This document shows, piece after piece, positions 17,775 to 26,369 of a stretch of 64,000 bases of DNA. The stretch's first letter is position 1; each line of letters begins with the position of its first letter. Made by a program: the position numbers and the translations under genes. Below the pieces are notes generated by a model that saw nothing but the letters and a program-made list of their open reading frames with translations, searched no databases and was not told the DNA's origin. Source of the stretch: JBASEY01 sp049652745 (GTDB taxonomy: Bacteria; CSSED10-310); assembly GCA_049652745.1 (NCBI GenBank), contig JBASEY010000023.1, positions 1 through 64,000 of the forward strand, in the 5' to 3' direction.

Positions 17775-19544
17775 CTATTTCTTCTTTTCGGAATTTCTTG
17801 GCACAATAATCAATGCGTCAGGACCCTGTCCTACACTAATCTCTTGAATTGCCATATCATCTTGATCGGTATCGATTACCCAGACCTTATTATGATTGAA
17901 TTCCAAAGCCCAAAGACGATTGTCCGGCCCGATGGCCAGACCGGATGCCATGTTGTATTCTGTGCCGCCGGAGGAGAGAGATAATGAAGATAGCAGGTCA
18001 AAAGAATTGGGATCGAAACGCCCGATTCTTCCATCGGCAGAGCTGGCGAAGTACGCATGATCAGGGCCGAATATCAGCTCATTTGGGGCATCATTTGTTT
18101 CTATCACATGAATCAGCTCATTCGAATGGATATTAAATGCTGAAATTGTGCCGTTTTCACTGAATCCATCCGGCCAGGAATAATCGCCGGTATTGACCAC
18201 CCACAACCAATCCGGAAAATTCGGGCTATAAGTTATATCGGCGCAGTTACGACCGCCGCTTTCAAACCAGCCGGTAACTTGGTCGGTGCTCATATCGATC
18301 ATGACGACAATCCCCGGACCTCCGGCATAATAGAAGTCATCCAAGTTAGCGCATGCAACATAAGCGATGGAATTATGCACATAAATACCGCTCGGGCGGG
18401 GATAGGTGGTCTTGCCTTCATCGGTTGGTAAATTGTCAGGTAAATCGATCACGGTGATCACTTGACCCGTATAGGCGTTCACACGGCTGACAGTGTTGGT
18501 GTTGAACTGTGTTACATAAAAATCCTGATCGTCGACAAAAGCCATACTGAATGGGCTGGTGCCCGCTCCAACAGATAGCTCACGCTTTAAGGAAAGAGTG
18601 TGAGGATCGTAAACGGTAATCGAGTTGGATAAGCTATTTAAAACATACAACTCCTCTGTGTGCTGTACAATGCAATTCGGTGCCTGCCCTGTCGCGGCGA
18701 CATTGGATTGAGCGGCATAATTTTCCGAATCGATCCGCCACAGATTTTCATCCAGACTCATGGCAACGACAACGTCATAAGTAGTCGGTTCGGATGGAGT
18801 CGGAGTTGGGGTTGGAGTGGGCGAGGGGGTAGGTGTCGGGCCTGGATCGTCTTCTATGACCGCTATCAGAAAATTGAAAGAATGAGGTGATATATTTAAA
18901 GAAAACTCAGTCAATTGCGATGGGGTGTCGCCTAAAAGAGAGTCAAAATCAAGCCAAATGCGATCTCGATCAGGGAGCGTTTCATACCACCAGATATTTT
19001 CTGTATCCTTAAGAATCAGGCCGATATCATGTTGGGAAGTGTAACCGAAACCGGTATAAAATGGCTCAGTTAATTCCAGTTCTTTAAACGTTCCATAATT
19101 TCCTGAATGTAAATCGATGCCAAACCATTCTTTTGTTGCCGGATCGTAATAAAGAAGTGTATCACAGGATTCGTTCGGCAGCGTCAAAGCTGAGAAAACA
19201 CCTTTGCCTGCCGGCAGGTTGAATAATGTGCGAACCGCCTCTTCCGGCAGGTCAAAAAGAGGAGTCAGAGTTGTCGCATCTAAAAATTGCAACGTGTCGT
19301 CACCAATAACCACAAGCCAGTTGTCGCCTGGTGTACCTTCCATATATTTTAGTGCGACGACGCCATCGATTTGGTTGAATTTGGTGATCGAGGTCAAAGC
19401 TTCGGTTATTTCAAACAGTGATCCGGTATCGATATCGAATAAGACGACCGATGACGAAGCTTGGCAAAAATGTGTAACGACCAAAAAGACGAATAGGGAA
19501 ATAGTTAAAATGTGATAACTGAATGTTTGTGATCGATTTTTCAT
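17775..19544 (-). CDS. Secreted beta-propeller protein in the cobalamin operon (possible BtuG analogue)
   Basis: 589 residues. Signal peptide (1-29, ending CQA-SS); no good lipobox. The N-terminal half (about 30-230) contains repeated short beta blades (VVLFDIDTGSLFEI, DTLLYYDPATKEW). A Thr/Pro linker at about 233-256 separates it from a YncE/NHL-like propeller (about 257-580) with repeats such as NSITVYDPHTLSLKREL, VSRVNAYTGQVI and GRIGRFDPNSFDLL. The gene starts 22 bp after the TonB-dependent receptor, so both are controlled by the cobalamin riboswitch. In Bacteroidetes the partner of BtuB is BtuG, a surface beta-propeller that captures corrinoids with very high affinity. Fold and context agree with such a role, but that is inference; another ligand is possible. 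Confidence 0.8.
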   Translation of the reverse strand: MKNRSQTFSYHILTISLFVFLVVTHFCQASSSVVLFDIDTGSLFEITEALTSITKFNQIDGVVALKYMEGTPGDNWLVVIGDDTLQFLDATTLTPLFDLPEEAVRTLFNLPAGKGVFSALTLPNESCDTLLYYDPATKEWFGIDLHSGNYGTFKELELTEPFYTGFGYTSQHDIGLILKDTENIWWYETLPDRDRIWLDFDSLLGDTPSQLTEFSLNISPHSFNFLIAVIEDDPGPTPTPSPTPTPTPTPSEPTTYDVVVAMSLDENLWRIDSENYAAQSNVAATGQAPNCIVQHTEELYVLNSLSNSITVYDPHTLSLKRELSVGAGTSPFSMAFVDDQDFYVTQFNTNTVSRVNAYTGQVITVIDLPDNLPTDEGKTTYPRPSGIYVHNSIAYVACANLDDFYYAGGPGIVVMIDMSTDQVTGWFESGGRNCADITYSPNFPDWLWVVNTGDYSWPDGFSENGTISAFNIHSNELIHVIETNDAPNELIFGPDHAYFASSADGRIGRFDPNSFDLLSSLSLSSGGTEYNMASGLAIGPDNRLWALEFNHNKVWVIDTDQDDMAIQEISVGQGPDALIIVPRNSEKKK

Positions 19545-19566
19545 GTCCTTTCATAAATCCTTTCTT

Positions 19567-21573
19567 CTAAAGAGTTATCTTTACGGTTGCAAACCAGGAT
19601 CTGGAAGGCAGCGGAAAGCCGCGGACATCCAGCATCCGGTCATTAGCTATGTTTTTGACTTCGACGCCAAAGCGCCATGTCGAACTCAAGTCGTAGGCAA
19701 CGCCGAGATTTCCCGTCAATCGTGCATCGAGTTTCTTGGTGTTGGAGCGTGTGATGTAATTCCCGCTCAAGTGGTGCCATTCTGTCCAAACAGAAAAAGG
19801 GTTTTTATTCCAGGCAAGCTTGCCGAATAGATCATGTTCGGGCCTGCCGGGAATTTGTTTACCGTGCAGGTTTGGTTCGCCTGAACGATCGATGGCTTTG
19901 TCCCATGTATAGGAACCGGACACAGTAAAGCCTTTTCCCAGCGTAACGGCGCCATCCAATTCGATTCCCCGTGAACGGGCCCGGCCGATATTGAAAGGTT
20001 TATAACGAAATCCCGACACCAATTGATATTGAATCAAATCCGTTGAATCGATAGTGAACCAGGCCGCTTCGATACGCCATTTTGGCTTTTGGATTGCGAA
20101 TCCTATATCGGCACTGAGCGCTTCTTCCGGCTTGAGATCGGGATTGCTTGCGATATATCCGGCATCCATATGCAGCTCGTTGAACGAGGGCGCTCTAAAT
20201 CCATATCCGGCATTGGTTTTAACGGAAAAACCGTCTTTGATGCTCAAATGTAAACCGATTTTGGGGCTCCAGTAGTCACCAACATCGGAAATCGAATCGT
20301 AACGCAGCATATTGGTCAGCCAGAATTTTCCGTTGAACAGCGCTATCTCATGGCGGCAGCTTAGCGCGTATAGAATCCGATCTACTTTTCCAAAAACAGC
20401 ATCATGTAATTCTTCTTTTTCAGTGACAAATCCGAAGTCTCCAGTCCCTTTTCCATATGAAAAATTAAAACCGGCTTGGCCTGAAACAAATTGAGTCTGT
20501 TGATCCGTTTCGACGGGTACCCCTGTCTGTTCACCTTTAGGATCGGAGAAGTTCATGTCGAGATATTTGCCGTGAGATTCAACATATATTCGGCTTAAAA
20601 TGGCGGACTCAAGCGTCTTTTCATATCGTAAATAGCCTGTAAGGCGACGATCGGTCTGTGAAGCATGTGGAGACGGAAAAGTTGTAAGGCCGGGGATGCC
20701 TTTATCTGCGATAAATCCCTCGATGTTACCTGAAATTGTCATGGTTTCAGAAAGGAATGAGCGAAATCTAAATGTAGCGTCGAAAGCGTCTAAGGCATTG
20801 TTTTCACGTTTATCCTTGTAATCGTCGTCAGGATTGAACTCAGTTCCGTTGTTGTTGATAAACGTGAAATCGCCGTCGCTATGGCGCCAGGATCCCGACA
20901 GGCTGTATCGATTGTTTAAACTCGTGTTGAAATTGACAATAGCCGTATTCCAGGAAGCATAGGTTAAACTGCCGTCTCCGCTCCATCCGTCTGAACTGTG
21001 TTTACGGCTGACAAGGTTGATCACACCGCCCATAGCGCCGCTTCCGAACACGGCGGAATCCGCCCCGCGAAGAACCTCGATTTTTTCGATGCTTGTTAAC
21101 GGCAGTGTCGATAAATCGACGCCGGAATCCGAAGCCGTGTTTATACGAATGCCGTCAAGAAGGACAATGACCTGGTTTGAGCTGGTTCCACGAATGGATA
21201 CAGTGGACAAGCTGCCAAGGCCTCCAAAATCTTTAACCGTTACGCCGACTGTTCCGGCTAAAACATCGGGAAGCGTGATGAAACGTGGCGTATCGGGTTT
21301 GATGTGAACGACGGTGGCAAAGGCCGGCAGTTGAACGATAGTGGGGATTTCATCAGGCCGGTCGGCAGAAACGGTTATAGTAGCGGAATATTCGAAGCGG
21401 TCATCTTTTTTTGTGAAATCGTAATTGGACTGTTCAGCTTCATCGTGAGGCGTAAAATTGATATCGGCTAAAACACTTTGACAACGACAAAACATCGAGA
21501 ACGAATAAAAAGTGAGAAGCGGCAAATACCTTAAAAACCAGGTGTTTTTGTTCTCTCTTTTATGGAAAGACAC
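19567..21573 (-). CDS. btuB: TonB-dependent outer-membrane receptor, probable cobalamin transporter
   Basis: 668 residues. Signal peptide, a TonB-box-like segment (ATITVSAD, about 62-69), plug domain (VSIRGTSSNQVIVLLDGIRI, IEKIEVLRGADSAVFGSGAMGGVINLVSR) and a 22-strand-type barrel ending in a C-terminal beta strand (SWFATVKITL). It moves substrate across the outer membrane with TonB/ExbBD energy. The start is a GTG preceded by AAGGA at good spacing. The cobalamin riboswitch and terminator directly upstream make corrinoids the likely substrate. The secreted propeller gene follows 22 bp downstream. ABC-transporter genes for the inner-membrane step (btuCDF) are not in this window. Confidence 0.92.
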   Translation of the reverse strand: MSFHKRENKNTWFLRYLPLLTFYSFSMFCRCQSVLADINFTPHDEAEQSNYDFTKKDDRFEYSATITVSADRPDEIPTIVQLPAFATVVHIKPDTPRFITLPDVLAGTVGVTVKDFGGLGSLSTVSIRGTSSNQVIVLLDGIRINTASDSGVDLSTLPLTSIEKIEVLRGADSAVFGSGAMGGVINLVSRKHSSDGWSGDGSLTYASWNTAIVNFNTSLNNRYSLSGSWRHSDGDFTFINNNGTEFNPDDDYKDKRENNALDAFDATFRFRSFLSETMTISGNIEGFIADKGIPGLTTFPSPHASQTDRRLTGYLRYEKTLESAILSRIYVESHGKYLDMNFSDPKGEQTGVPVETDQQTQFVSGQAGFNFSYGKGTGDFGFVTEKEELHDAVFGKVDRILYALSCRHEIALFNGKFWLTNMLRYDSISDVGDYWSPKIGLHLSIKDGFSVKTNAGYGFRAPSFNELHMDAGYIASNPDLKPEEALSADIGFAIQKPKWRIEAAWFTIDSTDLIQYQLVSGFRYKPFNIGRARSRGIELDGAVTLGKGFTVSGSYTWDKAIDRSGEPNLHGKQIPGRPEHDLFGKLAWNKNPFSVWTEWHHLSGNYITRSNTKKLDARLTGNLGVAYDLSSTWRFGVEVKNIANDRMLDVRGFPLPSRSWFATVKITL

Positions 21574-21593
21574 TGTGACATCCTTTTTGGGGT

Positions 21594-21619
21594 AAAAAAA
21601 ACCGGCTTCGGGGCCGGTT
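21594..21619 (-). terminator. Intrinsic terminator of the riboswitch expression platform
   Basis: Minus-strand hairpin with a 7-bp stem (AACCGGC / GCCGGTT), 6-nt loop and T-run, placed between the cobalamin aptamer and the GTG of the receptor gene. Position and form indicate that the riboswitch works by premature transcription termination. Confidence 0.85.
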
Positions 21620-21669
21620 AGACATCACTTCGGTTTCTAGCTTCACCCCGCGAAAGAAGATACCGATTG

Positions 21670-21856
21670 GAAGCTGATAGAGGTATCCTGACTTCCGGAT
21701 CGACCGATGCCGTGCGCCTTCCCAAACTTTTATCTATTCGTTCAGTGGCTGGTTCAATTCTTGAACCGTGCAGGGCTCGTCCCCGGTCACAGTTGCGGGT
21801 CAGTGCCGGATTCTCACCGGCTTCCCCCTGGCGAAACGTTTCCGCCTATCAGCTTC
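21670..21856 (-). ncRNA. Cobalamin riboswitch (B12 element)
   Basis: On the minus strand the aptamer core is nearly textbook: GGGGGAAGCCGGUGAGAAUC, CACUGACCCGCAACUGUGAC and GGGGACGAGCCC (fwd about 21770-21830), followed by the B12 box AAGUCAGGAUACCU (fwd 21682-21695). An 11-bp P1 stem closes it (21846-21856 with 21670-21680, GAAGCTGATAG and its complement). It controls the receptor and propeller genes. Confidence 0.96.
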
Positions 21857-21982
21857 AACTGCTGACAATCAATAACCTAACATTTTCCAGTTTATCAGTC
21901 AATATTTTTTAAAAAGCATTTCATTGGACATTCCGAAATAAATTTTGTAAAAAAAAAGCTGCCGATTTTTAGGAGGTATCAC

Positions 21983-24043
21983 GTGCGTCGTTCGGTTCTT
22001 TTTCTTGTTATTTTATTGTCCGCTTTCAGCGCCTCGGGAAGTGAGCGCTGTGTTCAACCTTCAGTCATCATCAATTTAGGCGCTGTTTCGCCTGAAGCCA
22101 AAATTGTTCTTTCAGAACCAGACGTGAACACATGGTTTCTGGAAGATGAAATGAATCGTGATAAAGGGGTTCCGTTTAGGATCGGTGCCCTGCGATATCT
22201 CCCTGAAAATGCCGGAGATCGGGCGGAATCGGTGAGAGATGATGATTATGGTTTGATAACTCGACTTGCTGTGCATTCACCGGGAGCCATTGAACTGAAA
22301 CTCCATTTGGAATCAGTCGATCTTCCGGACAACAGTGAACTTTACATTTATGCCGAAGGTGAAATTGAAGCGGAGCGATTCACTCAGCACGATATTTACC
22401 CTGACGGCACCTTTTGGTCGCCTGGATCGTCCGGCTCGACGATCATTATCGAATGGCATTGGGATGATGCTCCAAATATGGAAATTCACATGCCTTTTAC
22501 ACTCAGGGAAATCAGTCACATTTATAAGGATGTTCACGCAATAGCGGAGCGGGAAGGCAACTGTCACAACGATGCGACGTGTGATACCGGTTACAGGCCT
22601 CAGCGAGACGCGACGGCGTATATTGAATTCGTCGATAGCGGCGATACCTATCTTTGTTCTGGAGTTATGCTGAACAACACGTCGCAGAATTTCACCCCGT
22701 ATTTTCTCACGGCCAATCACTGTATCAGCAGACAGGTCGTTGCCAGTACGATTAAAGTATGGTTTTTTTACCATACACAAAACTGCAACGGACCACGGCC
22801 TCCATTGGGATATCGAACCGTTGCCGGATCGACGTTGTTGGCTACCGGCGCGGCAAACGGTGGCAGCGGCTCGGATTACTCACTGCTAAAATTGAATGAT
22901 GCCGACTACACGGGAGTTTATTTTGCCGGCTGGGATCGAAATGATTTGACGAAAGGCACTGCTATTACGGGGATTCATCATCCGGATGGAGCTTATAAAC
23001 GTATCTCTTACGGAACAGTGACTTCATTGGGTTATTCCGGTCAGTGGGGAGTCAAATGGAATAGAACATCAAAGCCAGGAGTTACGGAGCAGGGGTCGTC
23101 CGGCAGCGCTCTTTTCAGGGATTCAAATCATTTTGTTGTCGGCCAGTTATGGGCGGGTTCTTCTTCGTGCAGCTATCCAAACGGAGAAGATTATTACGGC
23201 CGCTTCGGCAAGTCGTTTACCCATGGTGATCTCGGTCGTTGGCTCGGGAATGCTATGACGTGCCAAGGCGCTTATTTTGGGGCGGGGCAGACGCCGACCG
23301 CCACCCCTACTTCAACACCGACTACCGGGCCGACAAAAACGCCTTTGCCGACACAGACACCAATACCTACGAATACGCCAATCCCGACAAATACGTCTAT
23401 TCCAACGGTAACGCCGTCACCTGGAACGCAAACGCCGGTTCCTACCCGGACTCCGACAATGACGCCAACTCGAACTCCAACAATTCCGTCTCCGACGCCG
23501 TCGGCACAGCCTCCGACATCTACTCCTCATCCGCCGACACCTACTCCTGATTTGCCGACGGCAACCCCGCATCCTCCTATGTCGACCCCGTATCCGCCGA
23601 CGGCAACCCCGCTACCGCCCACATCTACTCCCACAAATCCGACATCTACACCTGTGATCCCGACTCCGACGCCTACTCCCTCGACATCATTGGAGTTAAA
23701 AGTGCATATCGTCATGCCGTCGGATATGTTTTACCCGGGTGATTGGTATGAATGTGCAATTGTGATCGAGAATGAGACTGGGGTCGACCTGGTAGATTTA
23801 CCGTTGTTTCTGATTCTCGATATTTACGGCGAATTGTTTTTCATGCCGGATGCCGACGATTTCAGTTTTTTTTCTATGGTATTCCATCCCGGACAAACGA
23901 TTCTGAAAGCGGTACCGATGTTCAAATGGCCTGACAACGCGGGATCGGCGAGCAACATTATCTGGTATGCCGGTATCACCGACCCGGCCTTTATGAAATT
24001 GATCAGTAATGTCGATAGTGCTGAATTTGGATGGGAAAGCTGA
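21983..24043 (+). CDS. Secreted S1 serine peptidase (lysyl endopeptidase-like) with Pro/Thr linker and unknown C-terminal domain
   Basis: 686 residues, started at GTG with a perfect AGGAGG site. Signal peptide (1-19), a pro-region with a beta-sandwich look (about 20-190, ELKLHLESVDLPDNSELYIY), then a trypsin-fold domain with His246 (LTANHC), Asp298 (GSGSDYSLL) and Ser373 (QGSSGSAL), in the style of Achromobacter lysyl endopeptidase. A 130-residue Thr/Pro linker (about 436-569) leads to a C-terminal domain (570-686) with MPSDMFYPGD, FLILDIYGELFFMP, WPDNAGSASNIIWYAG and EFGWES. That domain recurs on three other peptidases here. Cleavage after Lys is likely from the family but not proven. It is divergent from the cobalamin operon. 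Confidence 0.9.
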   Translation: MRRSVLFLVILLSAFSASGSERCVQPSVIINLGAVSPEAKIVLSEPDVNTWFLEDEMNRDKGVPFRIGALRYLPENAGDRAESVRDDDYGLITRLAVHSPGAIELKLHLESVDLPDNSELYIYAEGEIEAERFTQHDIYPDGTFWSPGSSGSTIIIEWHWDDAPNMEIHMPFTLREISHIYKDVHAIAEREGNCHNDATCDTGYRPQRDATAYIEFVDSGDTYLCSGVMLNNTSQNFTPYFLTANHCISRQVVASTIKVWFFYHTQNCNGPRPPLGYRTVAGSTLLATGAANGGSGSDYSLLKLNDADYTGVYFAGWDRNDLTKGTAITGIHHPDGAYKRISYGTVTSLGYSGQWGVKWNRTSKPGVTEQGSSGSALFRDSNHFVVGQLWAGSSSCSYPNGEDYYGRFGKSFTHGDLGRWLGNAMTCQGAYFGAGQTPTATPTSTPTTGPTKTPLPTQTPIPTNTPIPTNTSIPTVTPSPGTQTPVPTRTPTMTPTRTPTIPSPTPSAQPPTSTPHPPTPTPDLPTATPHPPMSTPYPPTATPLPPTSTPTNPTSTPVIPTPTPTPSTSLELKVHIVMPSDMFYPGDWYECAIVIENETGVDLVDLPLFLILDIYGELFFMPDADDFSFFSMVFHPGQTILKAVPMFKWPDNAGSASNIIWYAGITDPAFMKLISNVDSAEFGWES

Positions 24044-24072
24044 TTTTGAAACTATAATATATGGAAAGCATT

Positions 24073-24093
24073 CCTTATATTTGTAAGGTTTTT
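24073..24093 (+). terminator. Weak intrinsic terminator after the first S1 peptidase
   Basis: A short AU-rich stem (CCTTA / TAAGG) followed by five T, 30 bp past the stop codon. It is weak, but the next gene has its own sigma-54 promoter immediately downstream. Confidence 0.45.
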
Positions 24094-24134
24094 ATATTCT
24101 AAAAAAAGTCATAATTTAAAATATTCTCCCGTAT

Positions 24135-24149
24135 TGGCAGCAACATTGC
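24135..24149 (+). promoter_or_regulatory. Sigma-54 promoter of the second C25 peptidase gene
   Basis: TGGCAG-N5-TTGC with GG and GC exactly 10 nt apart, 50 bp before the ATG at 24199. The 10-mer ATATTCTCCC precedes it by 4 bp, as it does in the next promoter (26309), so the two share an origin. Confidence 0.83.
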
Positions 24150-24198
24150 ACAAACGATAAATATGTTATCGAATTTGCTTTAACAGGGGGAAGATGCG

Positions 24199-26277
24199 AT
24201 GAAAAACACTAGTTGTGCAAGTATTATTTCTATTCTGTCGATTCTGGTGATCAGTGGTTTTGTAACGGATGTTCAGGCGATGGAATTGCAGGTAACAAAA
24301 GTTCCTGAACAGCGATTGCAACTGACTTCTAGAAATGACATCACTGTTTTGGAGATGCATGATTACGGTACGATGAACATATCAGGCAAGCCTCGTCTGC
24401 CATCGCGGATATATGCTGTTGCAATCCCGCCCGACGCGAATGTGCAAAATGTCAGAGTGGTTTCTGGGGGTATGGACCATTTGCCGGGTCGCTATACAAT
24501 CGATCCTGTCGCGATGTCTCTGCCTTTGACTACACTAAGCGAAGAGGAATTGGCGAGGTATAAAGCAGAATACGATGCAAATAAGCTGGAAGTCTATTCC
24601 AAATCAGAATTTTGGCCGACATCAATAGGGGAAATGCTTGGTGAGGCGCGACTTCGAAAATACAGATTGATCGATGTACGTATCAATCCGGTTCAATACA
24701 ATCCGGTGACAGGGAAACTGATTCATCATAAAAATATTTCTATCGAAATAGATTTCACCCGCATGGATTCGTATGAGGTAGTCCTGGATTATAGCCCAAG
24801 AATGGAGGAGCGTGCTAGAGAGTTAATATTGAATTATGATCAAGCGCAACAATGGTATTCTCATGGCGCTCTGGAAACGGGTCGAGAAGCATATGATTTT
24901 GTCATTATCACCAAGGCGTCACTGGTTGATTCCATAAGTGCATTGGTTGAATTTGAGGAAAATTACAAAGGTAGGTCCGTCTATGTCGCCACTGTTGAAC
25001 AGATAAACTCGACAATGCCGGGAAGCGATCTTCCTCAGAAAATGCGGAATTTTTTGCTGGAGCGTTATCCCACCTCTGCCTGGGGTATCGAGGATGTTTT
25101 ACTGATAGGTAGCTATACGGATGTTCCCATGCGGACCGTCTATCAGGATTTCTGGTATGGAAAACCTAAAACCGATTTCTATTACGCTGAATTGTCGGCG
25201 GCAGACAATGTGAACTGGGATTCCAATAACAATGGCAGATATTGGGATGATAACGACAATGCCGATTACTATGCCGAAATAAATGTTGGAAGAATACCCT
25301 GGTCTACGACCACTACTGTGGCACAAATCTGTCAGAAATGCGTTGATTTCGAAATGAATCAAACCCCGGCTTTTAAACAGAATGCTCTATTACTCGGTTC
25401 TTTCTTCTGGAATGACACCGACACGGGGGTTTTGATGGAGGCGATCATGAGTCAGTCCCACATGCAAAACTGGACATCAGTGCGGATGTACGAGAAAAAT
25501 TCGACTGTAAGCTCGTCTTATCCGTGTGATTATCCATTGACGCGAGCAAATGTGCAAACCGTCTGGCCGGCAGGCCAATTCGCGTTTGCCAATCTGGCTG
25601 GGCACGGCTCCGAAGAAGCCATTTATCAAATGGGATTTGGCTCGGATTATTTCTGGGATAGTAATCTGTGCAGTTCTTTGTCGAATGATTATCCTGCAAT
25701 TGTTTTCGCTGATGCCTGTAGTACGAGCGATACCGATTACATTAACCTTGGTCAGATATTTCTCAGAGATGGAGCTGTTGGGTACGTCGGAGCGACGAAA
25801 GTGGCATTTGGCTGCCCCGGTTGGTCCGGTCCTGCTGATGGTTCAAGCCAGTCCTTCGATTTCTATTTCTCCGAGAAAGTGACCTCGACGGAATATACAC
25901 AGGGAGCCGCTCACCAATATGGCCTGTCGAAGATCTATCAGTTAAATGGATGGGACTATAATAAATATGAAATAGCGGAATGGAATTTGTGGGGAAACCC
26001 GAATCTCGGTCTCGGCCAGGTAGAACAACCGCCGACTCCTACCCCAACCGAAACGCCTACTCCAGATTGTATCAACAACGGCGACGTCAATGATGACGGA
26101 ATGATCAGCAGCGCTGATTCTCAATTGGCATTCATGATCACTCTCGGTGCATATTCGCCCACATACAAGGAATCCTGCTCGGCAGACTGTGATGGCAATG
26201 GGCTCATCAGCGTCGCTGATGCTCAGAAAATAATGCTAACGGCATTGGGCGCAACGACGTGCTCTGACCCATTGTAA
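24199..26277 (+). CDS. Secreted C25 (gingipain-like) cysteine peptidase with dockerin
   Basis: 692 residues. Signal peptide (1-28, ending VQA-ME), C25 propeptide (about 29-215, signature INPVQYNPVTG), catalytic domain (about 225-600) with His469 in LAGHGSEE and Cys507 in ADACSTSD, a short Thr/Pro linker, and a four-Cys dockerin (624-692) with loops GDVNDDG and DCDGNG. GGGGGA lies before the ATG. The catalytic part is highly similar to the next gene, a tandem duplicate, but the tail differs: dockerin here, an unrecognised C-terminal domain there. It lacks the FN3-like and jelly-roll modules of the first C25 protein. It is transcribed from its own sigma-54 promoter. Confidence 0.94.
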   Translation: MKNTSCASIISILSILVISGFVTDVQAMELQVTKVPEQRLQLTSRNDITVLEMHDYGTMNISGKPRLPSRIYAVAIPPDANVQNVRVVSGGMDHLPGRYTIDPVAMSLPLTTLSEEELARYKAEYDANKLEVYSKSEFWPTSIGEMLGEARLRKYRLIDVRINPVQYNPVTGKLIHHKNISIEIDFTRMDSYEVVLDYSPRMEERARELILNYDQAQQWYSHGALETGREAYDFVIITKASLVDSISALVEFEENYKGRSVYVATVEQINSTMPGSDLPQKMRNFLLERYPTSAWGIEDVLLIGSYTDVPMRTVYQDFWYGKPKTDFYYAELSAADNVNWDSNNNGRYWDDNDNADYYAEINVGRIPWSTTTTVAQICQKCVDFEMNQTPAFKQNALLLGSFFWNDTDTGVLMEAIMSQSHMQNWTSVRMYEKNSTVSSSYPCDYPLTRANVQTVWPAGQFAFANLAGHGSEEAIYQMGFGSDYFWDSNLCSSLSNDYPAIVFADACSTSDTDYINLGQIFLRDGAVGYVGATKVAFGCPGWSGPADGSSQSFDFYFSEKVTSTEYTQGAAHQYGLSKIYQLNGWDYNKYEIAEWNLWGNPNLGLGQVEQPPTPTPTETPTPDCINNGDVNDDGMISSADSQLAFMITLGAYSPTYKESCSADCDGNGLISVADAQKIMLTALGATTCSDPL

Positions 26278-26308
26278 TAAAGACATATTCATTAATATTC
26301 TCCCTTTC

Positions 26309-26323
26309 TGGCAAAAGGCTTGC
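26309..26323 (+). promoter_or_regulatory. Sigma-54 promoter of the third C25 peptidase gene
   Basis: TGGCAA-N5-TTGC with correct 10-nt GG-GC spacing, about 47 bp before the ATG at 26370. ATATTCTCCC lies upstream with the same phasing as at 24121-24130. Confidence 0.85.
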
Positions 26324-26369
26324 ATACCTATTGATCGGGTTGTTTTACTCGATTGAAGGGGAGATACTT

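Noticed and set aside
21934..21950. TGGACA about 49 bp before the first S1 peptidase, and similar TGGAC sites before the second S1 (29146) and the C13 gene (about 6892, minus)
   Set aside because: Only the -24 half resembles sigma-54; none has a TTGC -12 element at the right spacing.
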